A DNA stretch of 64,000 bases from Picosynechococcus sp. PCC 7002 (lineage in GTDB: Bacteria > Cyanobacteriota > Cyanobacteriia > Cyanobacteriales > MRBY01), in NCBI RefSeq assembly GCF_963860125.1, contig NZ_CAWLFA010000001.1:1-64000 (forward strand). Direction: 5' to 3'. The notes under the pieces are model-generated. The model searched no databases. It was not told where the DNA came from and saw only the letters and a program-made list of their open reading frames with translations. The stretch's first letter is position 1. The number at the start of each line of letters is the position of its first letter. This document shows positions 43,101 through 51,868 of the stretch, piece after piece. The position numbers and the translations under genes were made by a program.

Positions 43101-45915
43101 CCTGTTCTGGGCGGAGACGGGAGTTCAGACGGGCAAAAATCTGGTCTTCTTCCCCTTCGATGGCAATGATGGTGCGGCGATCGCTGCGGGTTTGAATGGT
43201 GCCCTGGAGGGTGGGGTCGAGGGTTAATTCGGCTAACTGCACATTATTAAGAGCGACTTGACCATTGATCTGGGGTTGCTGGAGTGTCCCTTGGATCGTG
43301 CCTCGAAAATCCCCTTGACCTGCAACATCGAGAGACTGGGCCACCTCCGGTAAAGGCAGTTGCTGGAGATCGAGATTTTGGGCTTCTAGGTTGAGGGCCA
43401 ATTGTGTAATTGCTTGGCTTGCATCGCGACCAAGGCGATCACTATCAATGGTTAAGACCCCATCGGCCCGGAAATTTTCGGCGATCGCCCTTTGGATTTG
43501 CAGTTGCTGCCCATTCCAAGCCCATTGACTGGTTAACGGAGAATTAATCAGGGCGACCCCTTCACTGAGGCGCAGATCCCCTTCGGCCCGCACGTTCTTC
43601 AGGTCTGGCTGGGTCACATCCGCTGTTAATTGCACAGCGCCACTGCCAATTCCCTCCAGGCTGCTATTGAGGCGATTCAGAGCCAAATTTTGAGCGGTAA
43701 AATCCCCCTGGAGTTGGCCATTCTGAAGCGTTAACAATCCGCCGTCAATGACACCGCCTGCTAGTCTGGCGCTCAGGGAACCTTGGGCCAAAATCCCCTC
43801 TACTGAGAGATCCTCTAAATTACCCCGCACCTCAAACTGACCTTGGCTGGGGACTGTATTTGCCACATTGGCCAATTGGGGGGCAAAGCTCACTAAATCT
43901 ACATTATTTAGGGCGGTGCGACTGTACCATTCCCCCCCAGCGACGGTGACGCCCTCGGTGCGAATCTCGCCATTGCCCACCGTGAGGCGTCCAGAACCCG
44001 TTGCTTCGATGGTATTTAAGTTCACTTCGGCTAAGGTTCCCCCAGTCTGGAATTGGCCGGAGTAGTCCGCCACTAGGGTACGGGGAACAGCGGGTAAAAT
44101 TTCTTTAAGATCGAGGTTATTTAAAGCCAGGTCAGCGCGCCACCGACCATCCCCAACGCGAATATTGCGGGCGATCGCCTGACCATTGGCAAAACTGGTG
44201 CGGGCCTGACCAGTAATGTCGAGGGAACCCGCTTGTGCCTGGGGTTCTGACTGGCCAAAGGTGCCCGCAACTTGGAAATCACCATTGACGATACTGCGCT
44301 GGAGAAAGGAGGGCAGTTCCTGTTCCGTAAGCTGGGCGAGACGCAGTCCCTGGGCGCGGGCAGGGGTTTGGAATTGGGTTTGGGTAATGCGCAGGTTGGG
44401 CATTGTCACCAGGCCCCCAGCCACGGGCACCACAGCGGTACCTGAGACGACAAATTCTGAGACTTGGTTCAGGGGCGCTTCAAACACCACATCTGTGCGT
44501 CCCGGCCCGGCAGTGACGGGTAAATTGAGTTCGTAGAGTTGGGCCAGGGCATTTGTCGGTAATTGATCCCCCTGGGCCGCAATTGCGATCGCCCCAGGCG
44601 AAGACGTACTTTCATCAGCCAATTGAATCACCCCTTGGCCGGTGATATTGCCCCCCAAGGTAGGTTGGGCGGTGAACTGCTCAACCAGAAAACGATTACC
44701 CGTAATGGTCAGATCGCCCTGAAAACGCTCCAGGGTCAGGCGATCAACTTTTAATTGGCTGGCATTCGTTGCCGCAACGGCCAACTGAATTTGTTCCAGT
44801 GGCCCCCCAAAGGTCACCGTCGTTGCCAATTGACCCTCCACCGGAAAGGCTGGGGATTCTAATTCAAAGGTGTCCAGAATTTGGGCGATTTCGGCGGGGG
44901 CCGTCTCAATTTGCCCCGTAAAACCCGTTTCAAAATTGATATTTAGATCGCCACTAAATGGAAGCGTCCCCAGGCGGCCTGTCGTCTGTTGGAATTGAAG
45001 TTCTTGGTTTTGAAAGCCAATTTTGCCGGAAAAATCTTCTACGGGTTTGGTAAGGGCCGGAACGATTAGGGTCGAACCCTCGGCCATTAACTCCCCATTC
45101 CAATCGCTGAGGTCGCCTTCTTCTAGGAATAACTCGATGGCACCATCTACTACACCACCGGAAAAGGTGACAGGGGGAACCACCAGGTTAGAAATGGCGA
45201 CAGGGTCTAATTTCTGGGCGCGAATCCTGAGATTGCTGGTTTCTTGCTCAAAATCGAGGATTCCTTCGATGTTTAAGTCTCCCCCCGACGCCAACTTCCC
45301 CTGGACATCAAAATTGATTACTTTGTTTTGGTTCGTGAGGCGGCCTTTACCAGAAGCGATCGCCAACTGCACAGGGGGACTCAGGGTGCCGGAACGTTGG
45401 CGGGCAATTAACGTCAGTTGACCCCGGCGGAGGCGGATGTTGTTGATATTAACTTCGAGACCTTCGGTGTCTGGGTCATCGGGAGCAATGTTCAAATCTA
45501 GCCATCTGCGGGCTTGGTTTTGCTCAACGGTCACCTGGGGATTAATCAGGGTGAGGTTTAGGTCTAAGCGCCGCTGGGTGAGCAATGTCCACAGGTTAAA
45601 ATCAACGGCGATCGCCTCAACCAGAAGCTGATCATTGGAATCCGCCGTTGGTGGCAGTTCAGACGGGCCAAACCGTAATCCCCCCAAGGAAAATCCTTGC
45701 ACTGACCCCAGGTTAATGGGGCGATCAATTTGCTTATTAAGCTGCTGCTCAATTTGTGGTGATAAGCGCTGGTAGATGTAGTAACGCCCATAGCCTAGGC
45801 CCGCTCCCACGGCTAACACAAGGCCCACAGCCGCCCCCGTAATGAGACGTTGACGCCGACGGGATGGTGGAACTTGCACTGAGTTTTCGGAAGAAGGGGG
45901 AAGGTTTTGGCTCAT
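40120..45915 (-). CDS. tamB: Translocation/assembly module protein TamB (DUF490), very large
   Basis: From ATG 45915 the product has 1931 residues. An N-terminal membrane anchor sits near residues 25-45 (LITGAAVGLVLAVGAGLGYG) after a basic stretch. The rest is a long repetitive beta-rich chain, as in TamB/AsmA-like lipid-transfer proteins that span the periplasm. The C-terminal DUF490 domain includes LDRGQVNLFAAQLRLAG, RIQANVRGRASNLDENIELTSSP and the final SVEYDLRF. In Proteobacteria, TamB works with the Omp85 protein TamA to move lipids or autotransporters; no tamA is adjacent. It may be cotranscribed with ftsH. Confidence 0.9.
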   Translation of the reverse strand: MSQNLPPSSENSVQVPPSRRRQRLITGAAVGLVLAVGAGLGYGRYYIYQRLSPQIEQQLNKQIDRPINLGSVQGFSLGGLRFGPSELPPTADSNDQLLVEAIAVDFNLWTLLTQRRLDLNLTLINPQVTVEQNQARRWLDLNIAPDDPDTEGLEVNINNIRLRRGQLTLIARQRSGTLSPPVQLAIASGKGRLTNQNKVINFDVQGKLASGGDLNIEGILDFEQETSNLRIRAQKLDPVAISNLVVPPVTFSGGVVDGAIELFLEEGDLSDWNGELMAEGSTLIVPALTKPVEDFSGKIGFQNQELQFQQTTGRLGTLPFSGDLNINFETGFTGQIETAPAEIAQILDTFELESPAFPVEGQLATTVTFGGPLEQIQLAVAATNASQLKVDRLTLERFQGDLTITGNRFLVEQFTAQPTLGGNITGQGVIQLADESTSSPGAIAIAAQGDQLPTNALAQLYELNLPVTAGPGRTDVVFEAPLNQVSEFVVSGTAVVPVAGGLVTMPNLRITQTQFQTPARAQGLRLAQLTEQELPSFLQRSIVNGDFQVAGTFGQSEPQAQAGSLDITGQARTSFANGQAIARNIRVGDGRWRADLALNNLDLKEILPAVPRTLVADYSGQFQTGGTLAEVNLNTIEATGSGRLTVGNGEIRTEGVTVAGGEWYSRTALNNVDLVSFAPQLANVANTVPSQGQFEVRGNLEDLSVEGILAQGSLSARLAGGVIDGGLLTLQNGQLQGDFTAQNLALNRLNSSLEGIGSGAVQLTADVTQPDLKNVRAEGDLRLSEGVALINSPLTSQWAWNGQQLQIQRAIAENFRADGVLTIDSDRLGRDASQAITQLALNLEAQNLDLQQLPLPEVAQSLDVAGQGDFRGTIQGTLQQPQINGQVALNNVQLAELTLDPTLQGTIQTRSDRRTIIAIEGEEDQIFARLNSRLRPEQAELKLDGSTLDLALEYNQAGLEPTRLQLSSGNLPVTLVQQVAQGQPALQRLDFPLETMVLGGRLSSELRADLQANSVSGQMAIAQPMLGYLEGDRLSGNFYFANDTLRLQDFQWAQNGGLYSVDSTIALANENRPSPTIQTTGTIEQGRIEDVLAALQIFDYDDFQNLGSLSLPDYFGRSSRFDRSADLYANRPQDPPPITTEIESVAVPAQPTLELADATPPEREKYRCDTLLNGMAEATPPENNGENPALYSRGDRQQSFAERIALLSCVQSQLNLDVAESKPLLPAELADLRGEFSGDLSLAYSAETGLQADFDLTGGYREVAVFGESQIVGSPWQWGEITMPQIIARGVLRDRVLTLRPVGIRLSEQDGGGRLSFIGSFGGDTQTGQLRLTEVPVAFLEKFVDLPEAVAINGFINANAALAGTPDDPSARGEMTMANASINDTPINSVKGNFTYDDARLDFIVDSELVPEADPLQITGSIPYQLPNATVVPESNALNLTFNLENEGFALLNILTRGQVAWLGGEGEVDLSIDGEIDPDTGRPVDLVADGQVAIAQAEIQAQVLPDAPLTNVHGQIDFNLDTLTVQELTGDFSGGQVAISGQLPLARATTESQTLDVRLEDLNFVLPDLYQGGVAGNLIIAGTSLEPTIGGDLTLREGRISLAGNQENGNGNGNSAAAIDQQTTAGNKQLDPGTSPTPKRVSNVDLRAITEFKDLKITLGDRVQITRQPILNFLATGDLTLNGTLNDLRPAGVIQLDRGQVNLFAAQLRLAGNRNTATFTPNFGLDPELDITLETSLLENSRSFLATTDPLSAEIRDNSVFGPSQIGTVETIRIQANVRGRASNLDENIELTSSPPRSETELISLLGGSFLENFTGGSTNETLALANLAGSALLSNIQDVIGNALGLSELRLFPTVITEDENESSSTLGLGAELSANISPDLSLSVLQILNSSQPAQFGLRYRVNDEIFVRGSTDLNNDNRFSVEYDLRF

Positions 45916-46127
45916 GGTGGCAACAGTTTGCAAGTGTTGCGATCATTATAGAGAGGATGACCCTATCGCAATGGCTTTTGTCGCTTTTTAATTACCACAG
46001 ATTTTGGATCTGCCCCAAACGGTCAGCGAAAAAAATTTTGGTCCCAATTCCATGCAGCACAAATTCCCCGTGGCCCCAGTGTCAAAGATTTATTTTTTGA
46101 CCATCGCTACATTAATAAATTTGTCAC

Positions 46128-46152
46128 AAAAAAAGAGAAGTAATCACTTCCC
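46128..46152 (-). terminator. Rho-independent terminator after the 129-residue gene
   Basis: On the minus strand: GGGAAGT-GATT-ACTTCTC followed by eight T. It lies about 70 bases after the stop of the gene at 46222..46611, in the otherwise empty stretch 45916-46221 upstream of tamB, where nothing else was seen. Confidence 0.75.
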
Positions 46153-46221
46153 TTTCTCAACCCTAAATCATGAATGGATGTCGTTATCCCTGACAGAAAC
46201 TCTGTTGACTCAAGCCTCTTT

Positions 46222-46611
46222 CTAGAATTTGATGTTTTGGGCCATCGCTTTAAAAGCAGCCATGTTTGCCCCTGGGCGGCGACGATTGGAACGGTTGCCG
46301 GGTTTGAGGAGATAGTTTTCTGCGAAGGCTCCAACTTCTACTGTCTGGGCGAGGACGGCTTCTCGGCTTGCAGCCTGAATGGCGGCCACAATCACATCGG
46401 TGGGGTCATTTACATTGGGGGCCGGGGCACTGGCTACGGGAGCGGGGGCCTTTTGGGAAGCTTCAGCAGCAGGGGCTTCTACCTGAGGTGTTTCCTGTAC
46501 CCGCACTTCGGGCGCAACGGACGCTTCGGCGATTGTGTCGTTACCTTGGGAAGGTAATTCCATGAAAAAGTTATCTTTCTTTTTTCCTAAAATTTTTCCT
46601 AGCACGGGCAA
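46222..46611 (-). CDS. Hypothetical Ala/Pro-rich protein, 129 residues
   Basis: I do not recognise a named family. The N-terminus (VLGKILGKKKDNFFMEL) is basic; residues 30-65 are an Ala/Pro/Glu linker (EAPAAEASQKAPAPVASAPAPN); residues 66-129 form a compact part with DVIVAAIQAASREAVLAQ and FAENYLLKPGNRSNRRRPGANMAAF. The basic, RRRPG-containing C-terminus looks conserved, as in a cyanobacterial hypothetical family I can half remember. It has its own terminator and 220 bases of free upstream sequence, so it is a single-gene unit. Confidence 0.7.
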   Translation of the reverse strand: MPVLGKILGKKKDNFFMELPSQGNDTIAEASVAPEVRVQETPQVEAPAAEASQKAPAPVASAPAPNVNDPTDVIVAAIQAASREAVLAQTVEVGAFAENYLLKPGNRSNRRRPGANMAAFKAMAQNIKF

Positions 46612-46831
46612 GCTCCTGAATATTAAAAATGAATTAAAACAGCACTCAACGCACCAAATGATTAAGCCTGAATATTTTGGCGGTGTTAAGTTACGCTGAT
46701 TCTATTGATTAAGTTTTATGAAGTCAAGGCAATCCCGGAAATTCAAGATTTTTTAAGTATTTATAACCATCACTCCCAGGGAAAATGATAAAAAAGAGCC
46801 ACAGTGTGCAGAAAAATGAGAGGCGATCGCC

Positions 46832-48373
46832 ATGGGTCAGGTAAAAACAATTTTGGGCGCAATGCCAGGGGATCCCCTCAAGGGGCTACGGGCCGCTGAT
46901 CAACGGTGGCAAAATTGGCGACAGGGTAAGATTGGCGCTCCGGCGATGGTGCAAATTGGTACGGAAGACTGCCCTGACTATGATTGTGATGTGCTCGTCT
47001 GCGGGGGCACTTTAGGCTTGCTCCTCGCGGCGGCCCTGCAACGGCGAGGCTGGCGAGTGATTATCTTGGAGCGGGGGCCATTGCAAGGGCGCGTTCAGGA
47101 ATGGAATATTTCCCGGAGTGAGTTGCAGACGCTTCTGGATTTAGAACTGCTCAGTGAGACCGAACTGCGCGAAGTCATCGCCACGGAATTCAATCCCCTG
47201 CGTATCCAATTCCATGGGGGAGATCCCCTCTGGGTGAAAGATATTTTAAATATTGGTGTGAGTCCCCGGCGATTACTGGCGGTTTTGAAGGAAAAATTCC
47301 TCACCTGGGGCGGCAAGATTTTTGAGAATCACCCTTGCACAGGGATTACGGTTTCGCCGCAGGGGGCGATCGCCAGGACTGAAAAATTCACGTTCCACAC
47401 CCGCTTAATTTTGGATGGTATGGGGCATTTTTCTCCCATTGCCCAACAGGTGCGCCAAGGCCAAAAGCCAGACGGTGTCTGTCTAGTGGTGGGAAGCTGC
47501 GCCCAGGGGTTTGCGGCGAATAGTAAGGGAGATTTAATCTATTCCTTCACGCCGATTCGCAACCAATGTCAATACTTTTGGGAAGCCTTTCCCGCCCACG
47601 ATGGCCGCACTACCTATCTATTTACCTATCTCGATGCCCATCCCCAACGGTTTGACCTGGCTTTTCTCCTGGAGGAATATCTAAAATTACTGCCTGACTA
47701 TCAACAGGTGGATTTAGCGGCCTTAGATTTTCAACGGTTTTTGTTTGGCTTTTTTCCGAGCTATCGTCGCAGTCCTCTGCATTATCCTTGGGACCGCATT
47801 TTGCCAATTGGCGACAGTAGTGGTGGCCAATCTCCCGTTAGTTTTGGTGGCTTTGGGGCAATGTTGAGGCATCTGGAGCGACTCACCAACGGTTTAGATG
47901 ATGCCCTGACCCAGGACTGTTGCGATCGCCAATCCCTCGCCCAGCTACAACCCTACCAACCGAATCTTTCGGTCACCTGGCTTTTTCAAAAAGCGATGAG
48001 CGTTGGAGTAAACCAAAGCTGCCCACCCAATCAGATTAATGACCTGTTAAATGCGGTCTTTGGGGTGATGGCCCAGTTAGGGGAAGACACCCTCAATCCT
48101 TTCTTACAGGATGTGGTGCAGTTCCAAGGCCTAACGAAGACATTACCCAGGGTGAACTTTAAAACGGTGTTGCCCCTGTTGCCCCATTTGGGGGTGGGCG
48201 CGTTGGCCGATTGGTTGCGCCATTACCTTGCCCTGGGTCTCTATACCTCTAGCTATGCGCTCAGTCAGCGTCTGCCCATGGGAGATAGTTACCAGGCCAA
48301 ACGACGGCGTGAAGCGTGGCAATATGGGTCGGGCCAAGATTTTCATCAGGCAGGACTCACGGAACAGGACTAA
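46832..48373 (+). CDS. cruP: Lycopene cyclase family protein CruP
   Basis: The 513-residue flavoprotein has a dinucleotide-binding site CDVLVCGGTLGLLLAAALQ near residues 53-71, continuing IILERGP. Other family blocks are VQEWNISRSELQ, GDPLWVKDILNIGVSP, LILDGMGHFSPIA and PVSFGGFGAMLRHL. CruP is a paralogue of the lycopene cyclase CruA; PCC 7002 carries both, from memory with CruP at locus A0043, which suits this distance from dnaA. CruP activity as a cyclase is weak, and a role under oxidative stress is proposed for plants. The ATG is preceded by GAGGCGATCGCC, where a HIP1 site adjoins the start. Confidence 0.88.
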   Translation: MGQVKTILGAMPGDPLKGLRAADQRWQNWRQGKIGAPAMVQIGTEDCPDYDCDVLVCGGTLGLLLAAALQRRGWRVIILERGPLQGRVQEWNISRSELQTLLDLELLSETELREVIATEFNPLRIQFHGGDPLWVKDILNIGVSPRRLLAVLKEKFLTWGGKIFENHPCTGITVSPQGAIARTEKFTFHTRLILDGMGHFSPIAQQVRQGQKPDGVCLVVGSCAQGFAANSKGDLIYSFTPIRNQCQYFWEAFPAHDGRTTYLFTYLDAHPQRFDLAFLLEEYLKLLPDYQQVDLAALDFQRFLFGFFPSYRRSPLHYPWDRILPIGDSSGGQSPVSFGGFGAMLRHLERLTNGLDDALTQDCCDRQSLAQLQPYQPNLSVTWLFQKAMSVGVNQSCPPNQINDLLNAVFGVMAQLGEDTLNPFLQDVVQFQGLTKTLPRVNFKTVLPLLPHLGVGALADWLRHYLALGLYTSSYALSQRLPMGDSYQAKRRREAWQYGSGQDFHQAGLTEQD

Positions 48374-48396
48374 GCACAGCCCGCAAAAGCGAGGTC

Positions 48397-49074
48397 TCAA
48401 AAGGCGATCGCCCCCAGACGATTTTGCAACATCTGAGGAAACTGGGCATAGTAGCGTTGATTTAGGGGAGATGGGTGGGGCAAAGGCGACAAAGTAACGA
48501 TCTTTTGGTGTTCCATTCCCAGATCATCCACCGCCCGGAGGGTCACTTGCAAGGATGTCTCAAAGCGATCGCCCCGCCGGAAGAACCCGTTTACCTCTCC
48601 CCGTCGTCCGTAGGGGTCAAACCACTTAAAGGCTTCCGTACCCAGGGTGATGATTTGGTTGCCCTGCCAGTGCAACACCAACAGCCGCTCCACAAAAGGG
48701 CGAAATCGTTCCTTAACCGACACCGGATAGGCCTTGTTGCCCGGTGGTTTGTAGGGCACCGTATTGGTCAGCAAAATGCGATCGCACACCGTCGCCAATT
48801 GCGCCTTGTCATGGATTTTTTTGTGGTGAACTGCATAATAAAATCCCTGGCGTACCAGGGTGCCCGCAGCACCATAGAGGGGTTGGCGGGCGTGCACCTC
48901 ATCCCGTCCCAAATCCCGCCCGAAAAAACACAGGGATGCCTTGAGATTCCCCGCATAGAGCACTGGCTCCGTGGGGTTAAGGCGTGCTGCTTGGTACACA
49001 GGCACATCAATGGGAAATGGTTCCCGCTCTGCCTCTGTCTTTACCTGGGCAATTAACGTCGCAATATCCGTCAT
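48397..49074 (-). CDS. Uracil-DNA glycosylase superfamily protein
   Basis: The 225-residue protein shows LYAGNLKASLCFFGRDLGRDEVH, where GRDLGRDE resembles the first catalytic motif, then LLTNTVPYKPPGNKAYP and the C-terminal LSPLPHPSPLNQRYY, which matches the HPSPLN motif of the glycosylase superfamily. It is less typical than family 4/5 UDGs because no Fe-S cysteine set is visible. Base-excision repair is likely, substrate unknown. The start ATG 49074 is supported. It converges on cruP with 23 bases between. Confidence 0.8.
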   Translation of the reverse strand: MTDIATLIAQVKTEAEREPFPIDVPVYQAARLNPTEPVLYAGNLKASLCFFGRDLGRDEVHARQPLYGAAGTLVRQGFYYAVHHKKIHDKAQLATVCDRILLTNTVPYKPPGNKAYPVSVKERFRPFVERLLVLHWQGNQIITLGTEAFKWFDPYGRRGEVNGFFRRGDRFETSLQVTLRAVDDLGMEHQKIVTLSPLPHPSPLNQRYYAQFPQMLQNRLGAIAF

Positions 49075-49553
49075 GGTCTCAACTGGAGAGGGCTAGAAAT
49101 CTATGTCATTGTTGGCGATCGCCACTGCCCTTTGTCAACCCAAACCATCGCTAACGGCGTCTTTTTCTCGCCTAGAACAGCAAAAGCTACATCAAATCTT
49201 CACAAAATTGTCTAGGAGAAATCTCTATAATTTTTTCTTAAGAATTACTTTCAAACGTCCCACAGTCAACATGTTCTTGAACTTCACAAAAGTTAAAACA
49301 AGCTTCAGTGTTTATACGTAGAAAACAACAACGGAATTAAGAACCGCCTCAATACTTGTGCGGCAATAAAAATCAAAATAAAGCGAATAAATTCCCATGC
49401 AAAGAAAATATTGTTTGGGTTTATTGTGCTGTTAATCGCTTGATTTCTAGGGTTTTAAATTAATAAATTGATTTGTGTATTGTTGCAAAGTTTTTGTTAG
49501 GTGATCGTGATGTTATGGGTATATTAAAACCGAGAATGCTCTAGACACAGAAT
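49075..49553. other. Gene-free 479-base region upstream of the chemosensory operon
   Basis: The stretch between the divergent UDG-like and PilG-like genes is AT-rich in its right half. A short open frame at 49103..49321 has no protein-like features and I regard it as chance. The region should hold the promoter of the five-gene operon. No hairpin, repeat or RNA gene was recognised. Confidence 0.6.
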
Positions 49554-50762
49554 ATGACTGCTGCAGGCAATACACTCAGTTTCATCGCCGATCAACTAAA
49601 CCAGTTGTGCCAAACCCGGGCTACGGGGGAGTTGATTGTGGGGAATAGTCAATACCAGGGGCATATTCATCTCCTGTCCGGGCGTCTTCTCCATGCCACC
49701 GCCGGTATCCACTCTACCCGTCGTTGGTACCGCATTACCCAACGGCTCGCCCCCCAGTGGACGCCAAATCCTCAAGAACTGACAAGTCCCCAAATGTGGG
49801 AATATCAGCTCCTTTACCAAGGGATCACAACCAAACAACTGACGGTCATGCAAGCGAAGGCAATTATTCGGGCGATCGCCCAGGAAGTCTTCTTCGATCT
49901 TGGTTGCTATGCCGATGCCACCATCGAATCCCATGAAACCCAAAAAAATGCCACAGAAATCGCCCTCAGTTTGTCCTTGTCTTACCTAGAAGTCGAACCC
50001 GACCTCAAGCGAGTGATGCAACTCCAACAACAATGGCAAGCCGCTGGTCTTGGTAACTTGAGTCCCACCCTCGCCCCAGTGCTAAAGGCAGGTATTGATG
50101 CCAGTGCCCTTGGCAGTTTGGGTCAGTATCTCAATGGACAATTCACCATGTGGGACATTTCTGTGTGCCTTGGTAAATCGGTTAATAGCGTTGCCAATGC
50201 CCTAATTCCCCTATTAAAAAAGCGCATTGTTCAACTGAAAAAAATTGCCGATTTACCCCCTCCCCTAGGCCATCTTGCAGAATCTACCGATGCTGATAGC
50301 CCCACTTCCGGCAGTCTGAGATCGCCCGAAAAGCGTGATGCCCTCATTGCTTGCATTGATGATAGCCCCGTGATTCTCCAAACCCTACGGAAAATCCTCG
50401 AAGGGGCTGGTTATCGCACCATCGGCATTAGTGAACCCATGCGGGGCGTTGCCAAGCTTATCGAGAGTCAACCAGACGTGATCATTCTTGACCTCGTGAT
50501 GCCCAATGCTAGTGGTTATACCGTGTGTAAGTTTCTCAGGCAAACCTCTGTGTTTGAAAAAACGCCAATTATTGTCTTGACCAGCCGCGATACCTTGATT
50601 GATCGCAATCGAGCCAAGCTCGTGGGGGCTTCAGATTTTTTGGGGAAACCACCGGATCCAGAAAAAACCATTGCCTTAATTGAAAAATATTTAGATGAAG
50701 TTGCCGCACAGGATAATGAAACAGAAGATGTCACCTTAAAAGTTTCTAGCTCTACCCGATAA
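49554..50762 (+). CDS. PatA/PilG-type response regulator
   Basis: This is the first gene of a chemosensory operon of the Tax/Pix/Pil kind controlling type IV pilus motility. The N-terminal PATAN (DUF4388-like) domain (ATGELIVGNSQYQGHIHLLSGRLLHATAG) covers about residues 1-250. A CheY-like receiver follows (LIACIDDSPVILQTL, DVIILDLVMPNASG with the phosphoacceptor Asp, TSRDTLIDRNRAKLVGASDFLGKP). The 402-residue layout matches cyanobacterial PixG/TaxP1/PilG. Start ATG 49554. The next gene starts 82 bases after. Confidence 0.9.
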   Translation: MTAAGNTLSFIADQLNQLCQTRATGELIVGNSQYQGHIHLLSGRLLHATAGIHSTRRWYRITQRLAPQWTPNPQELTSPQMWEYQLLYQGITTKQLTVMQAKAIIRAIAQEVFFDLGCYADATIESHETQKNATEIALSLSLSYLEVEPDLKRVMQLQQQWQAAGLGNLSPTLAPVLKAGIDASALGSLGQYLNGQFTMWDISVCLGKSVNSVANALIPLLKKRIVQLKKIADLPPPLGHLAESTDADSPTSGSLRSPEKRDALIACIDDSPVILQTLRKILEGAGYRTIGISEPMRGVAKLIESQPDVIILDLVMPNASGYTVCKFLRQTSVFEKTPIIVLTSRDTLIDRNRAKLVGASDFLGKPPDPEKTIALIEKYLDEVAAQDNETEDVTLKVSSSTR

Positions 50763-50844
50763 AATTTGACTTTTCAAAGTTTACTTAAGGGTTGCTCTCA
50801 AACAAGAATTGTTATTTAATTTGAATTTTCCCCAGAGGTTTGTA

Positions 50845-51207
50845 ATGGCAACTTTATTATTAGTTGAAGATAGTCCGACAGAAGCACAAATTATCACAAG
50901 TTGCCTAGAAAATGCCGGGTTTAGCTTGCTAAAGGTGACGACGGCAGAGGCAGCGCGGGCCATCCTAGATCACAAAATGATCGATGGCATTGTCTTGGAT
51001 GTGGTGCTGCCGGGCCAAAGCGGTTTTGGCTTTTGTCGTGAGGTGAAAAATAATCCAAAAACCCAAAATATTCCCATCATCATGTGCTCTAGCAAAGCTG
51101 AAAAAATGGATAAAAAATGGGCCAGTAAACAGGGGGCCAATGATTATGTCACTAAACCCATTGACCAAAATGAATTGTTAAACGCGGTACGGCGTTGGAT
51201 CCCTTAA
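50845..51207 (+). CDS. CheY-like single-domain response regulator (PilH/PixH type)
   Basis: The 120-residue receiver from ATG 50845 has all key residues: the acidic pair in VEDSPTEAQ, the phosphoacceptor Asp in GIVLDVVLPGQSGF, the Ser in CSSKAEKMDK and the Lys in DYVTKPID. It lacks an output domain. Such proteins sit second in Tax/Pix operons and interact with pilus motors. An upstream frame at 50809 has no RBS; GAGG lies about 9 bases before the chosen start. Confidence 0.93.
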   Translation: MATLLLVEDSPTEAQIITSCLENAGFSLLKVTTAEAARAILDHKMIDGIVLDVVLPGQSGFGFCREVKNNPKTQNIPIIMCSSKAEKMDKKWASKQGANDYVTKPIDQNELLNAVRRWIP

Positions 51208-51281
51208 GCTTGGCGCTGCCTGATTTGCCGTCCCGTCTAGCGCAACTTTTGTTGACTGAAGTTTGATTTGGAGCGTTGTTT

Positions 51282-51773
51282 ATGGCCCCTGTGACCTCTG
51301 CCCCGGAAAGTAGCACAACACAATACATTAGTATCCTTTTGGCCGATGGTTTTCGGGCCATGGTACCCACGGCTCAATTGGTCGAAACGATCAATGTCGA
51401 GTTGGGACACATTGTGCAAATGCCAGATTTGCCGCCTGCGGTGGTGGGGGTCTGTGGCTGGCGCGGCGATGTGCTGTGGCTGGTGGATTTAGCCTATGCC
51501 CTGCGTTTGCCTCCTTTATTGGCTGGTGATTATGGGCGATCGCAATGCCATGTTTTACGGGTTACGGTCAACCACCAGACATTCGGGATTCTCGTCGCCG
51601 AGGTGCAGCATCTCATACGCGGCGATCGCCTGGAGTTATTACCTGGTCCTCCAGGGCAAATCCCCCCTGAGGTTTCAGCTTTGGTGGCTGGCCAGTTTCG
51701 GACGGCTTCGGGGGAAACCATCTTGAGCATCAACCTCGAAGCCTTGCTAGATCACCTCAAATCCCCAGGCTAA
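51282..51773 (+). CDS. CheW-like coupling protein (PilI/PixI type)
   Basis: From ATG 51282 the product has 163 residues. It carries the CheW pattern: YISILLADGFRAMVPTAQLVETI, MPDLPPAVVGVCGWRGDVLWLVDLA, LRVTVNHQTFGILVAEVQHLIRGDRLELLP. The coupling protein joins the receptor to the CheA kinase. Start and 74-base gap to the CheY gene fit an operon. The MCP gene starts 95 bases after its stop. Confidence 0.9.
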   Translation: MAPVTSAPESSTTQYISILLADGFRAMVPTAQLVETINVELGHIVQMPDLPPAVVGVCGWRGDVLWLVDLAYALRLPPLLAGDYGRSQCHVLRVTVNHQTFGILVAEVQHLIRGDRLELLPGPPGQIPPEVSALVAGQFRTASGETILSINLEALLDHLKSPG

Positions 51774-51868
51774 TTTTTCCAGACTGAATAATGAATCGGC
51801 CCAATGTTTTGGCCCCTCATTTTTTCATTTCCCTGCGTTTATCTAAATTGAAATTCCCTGAAACTGCC

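Noticed and set aside
49103..49321. 72-residue open frame in the gap before the chemosensory operon
   Set aside because: No protein-like features, no clear ribosome-binding site and a composition like non-coding AT-rich DNA.
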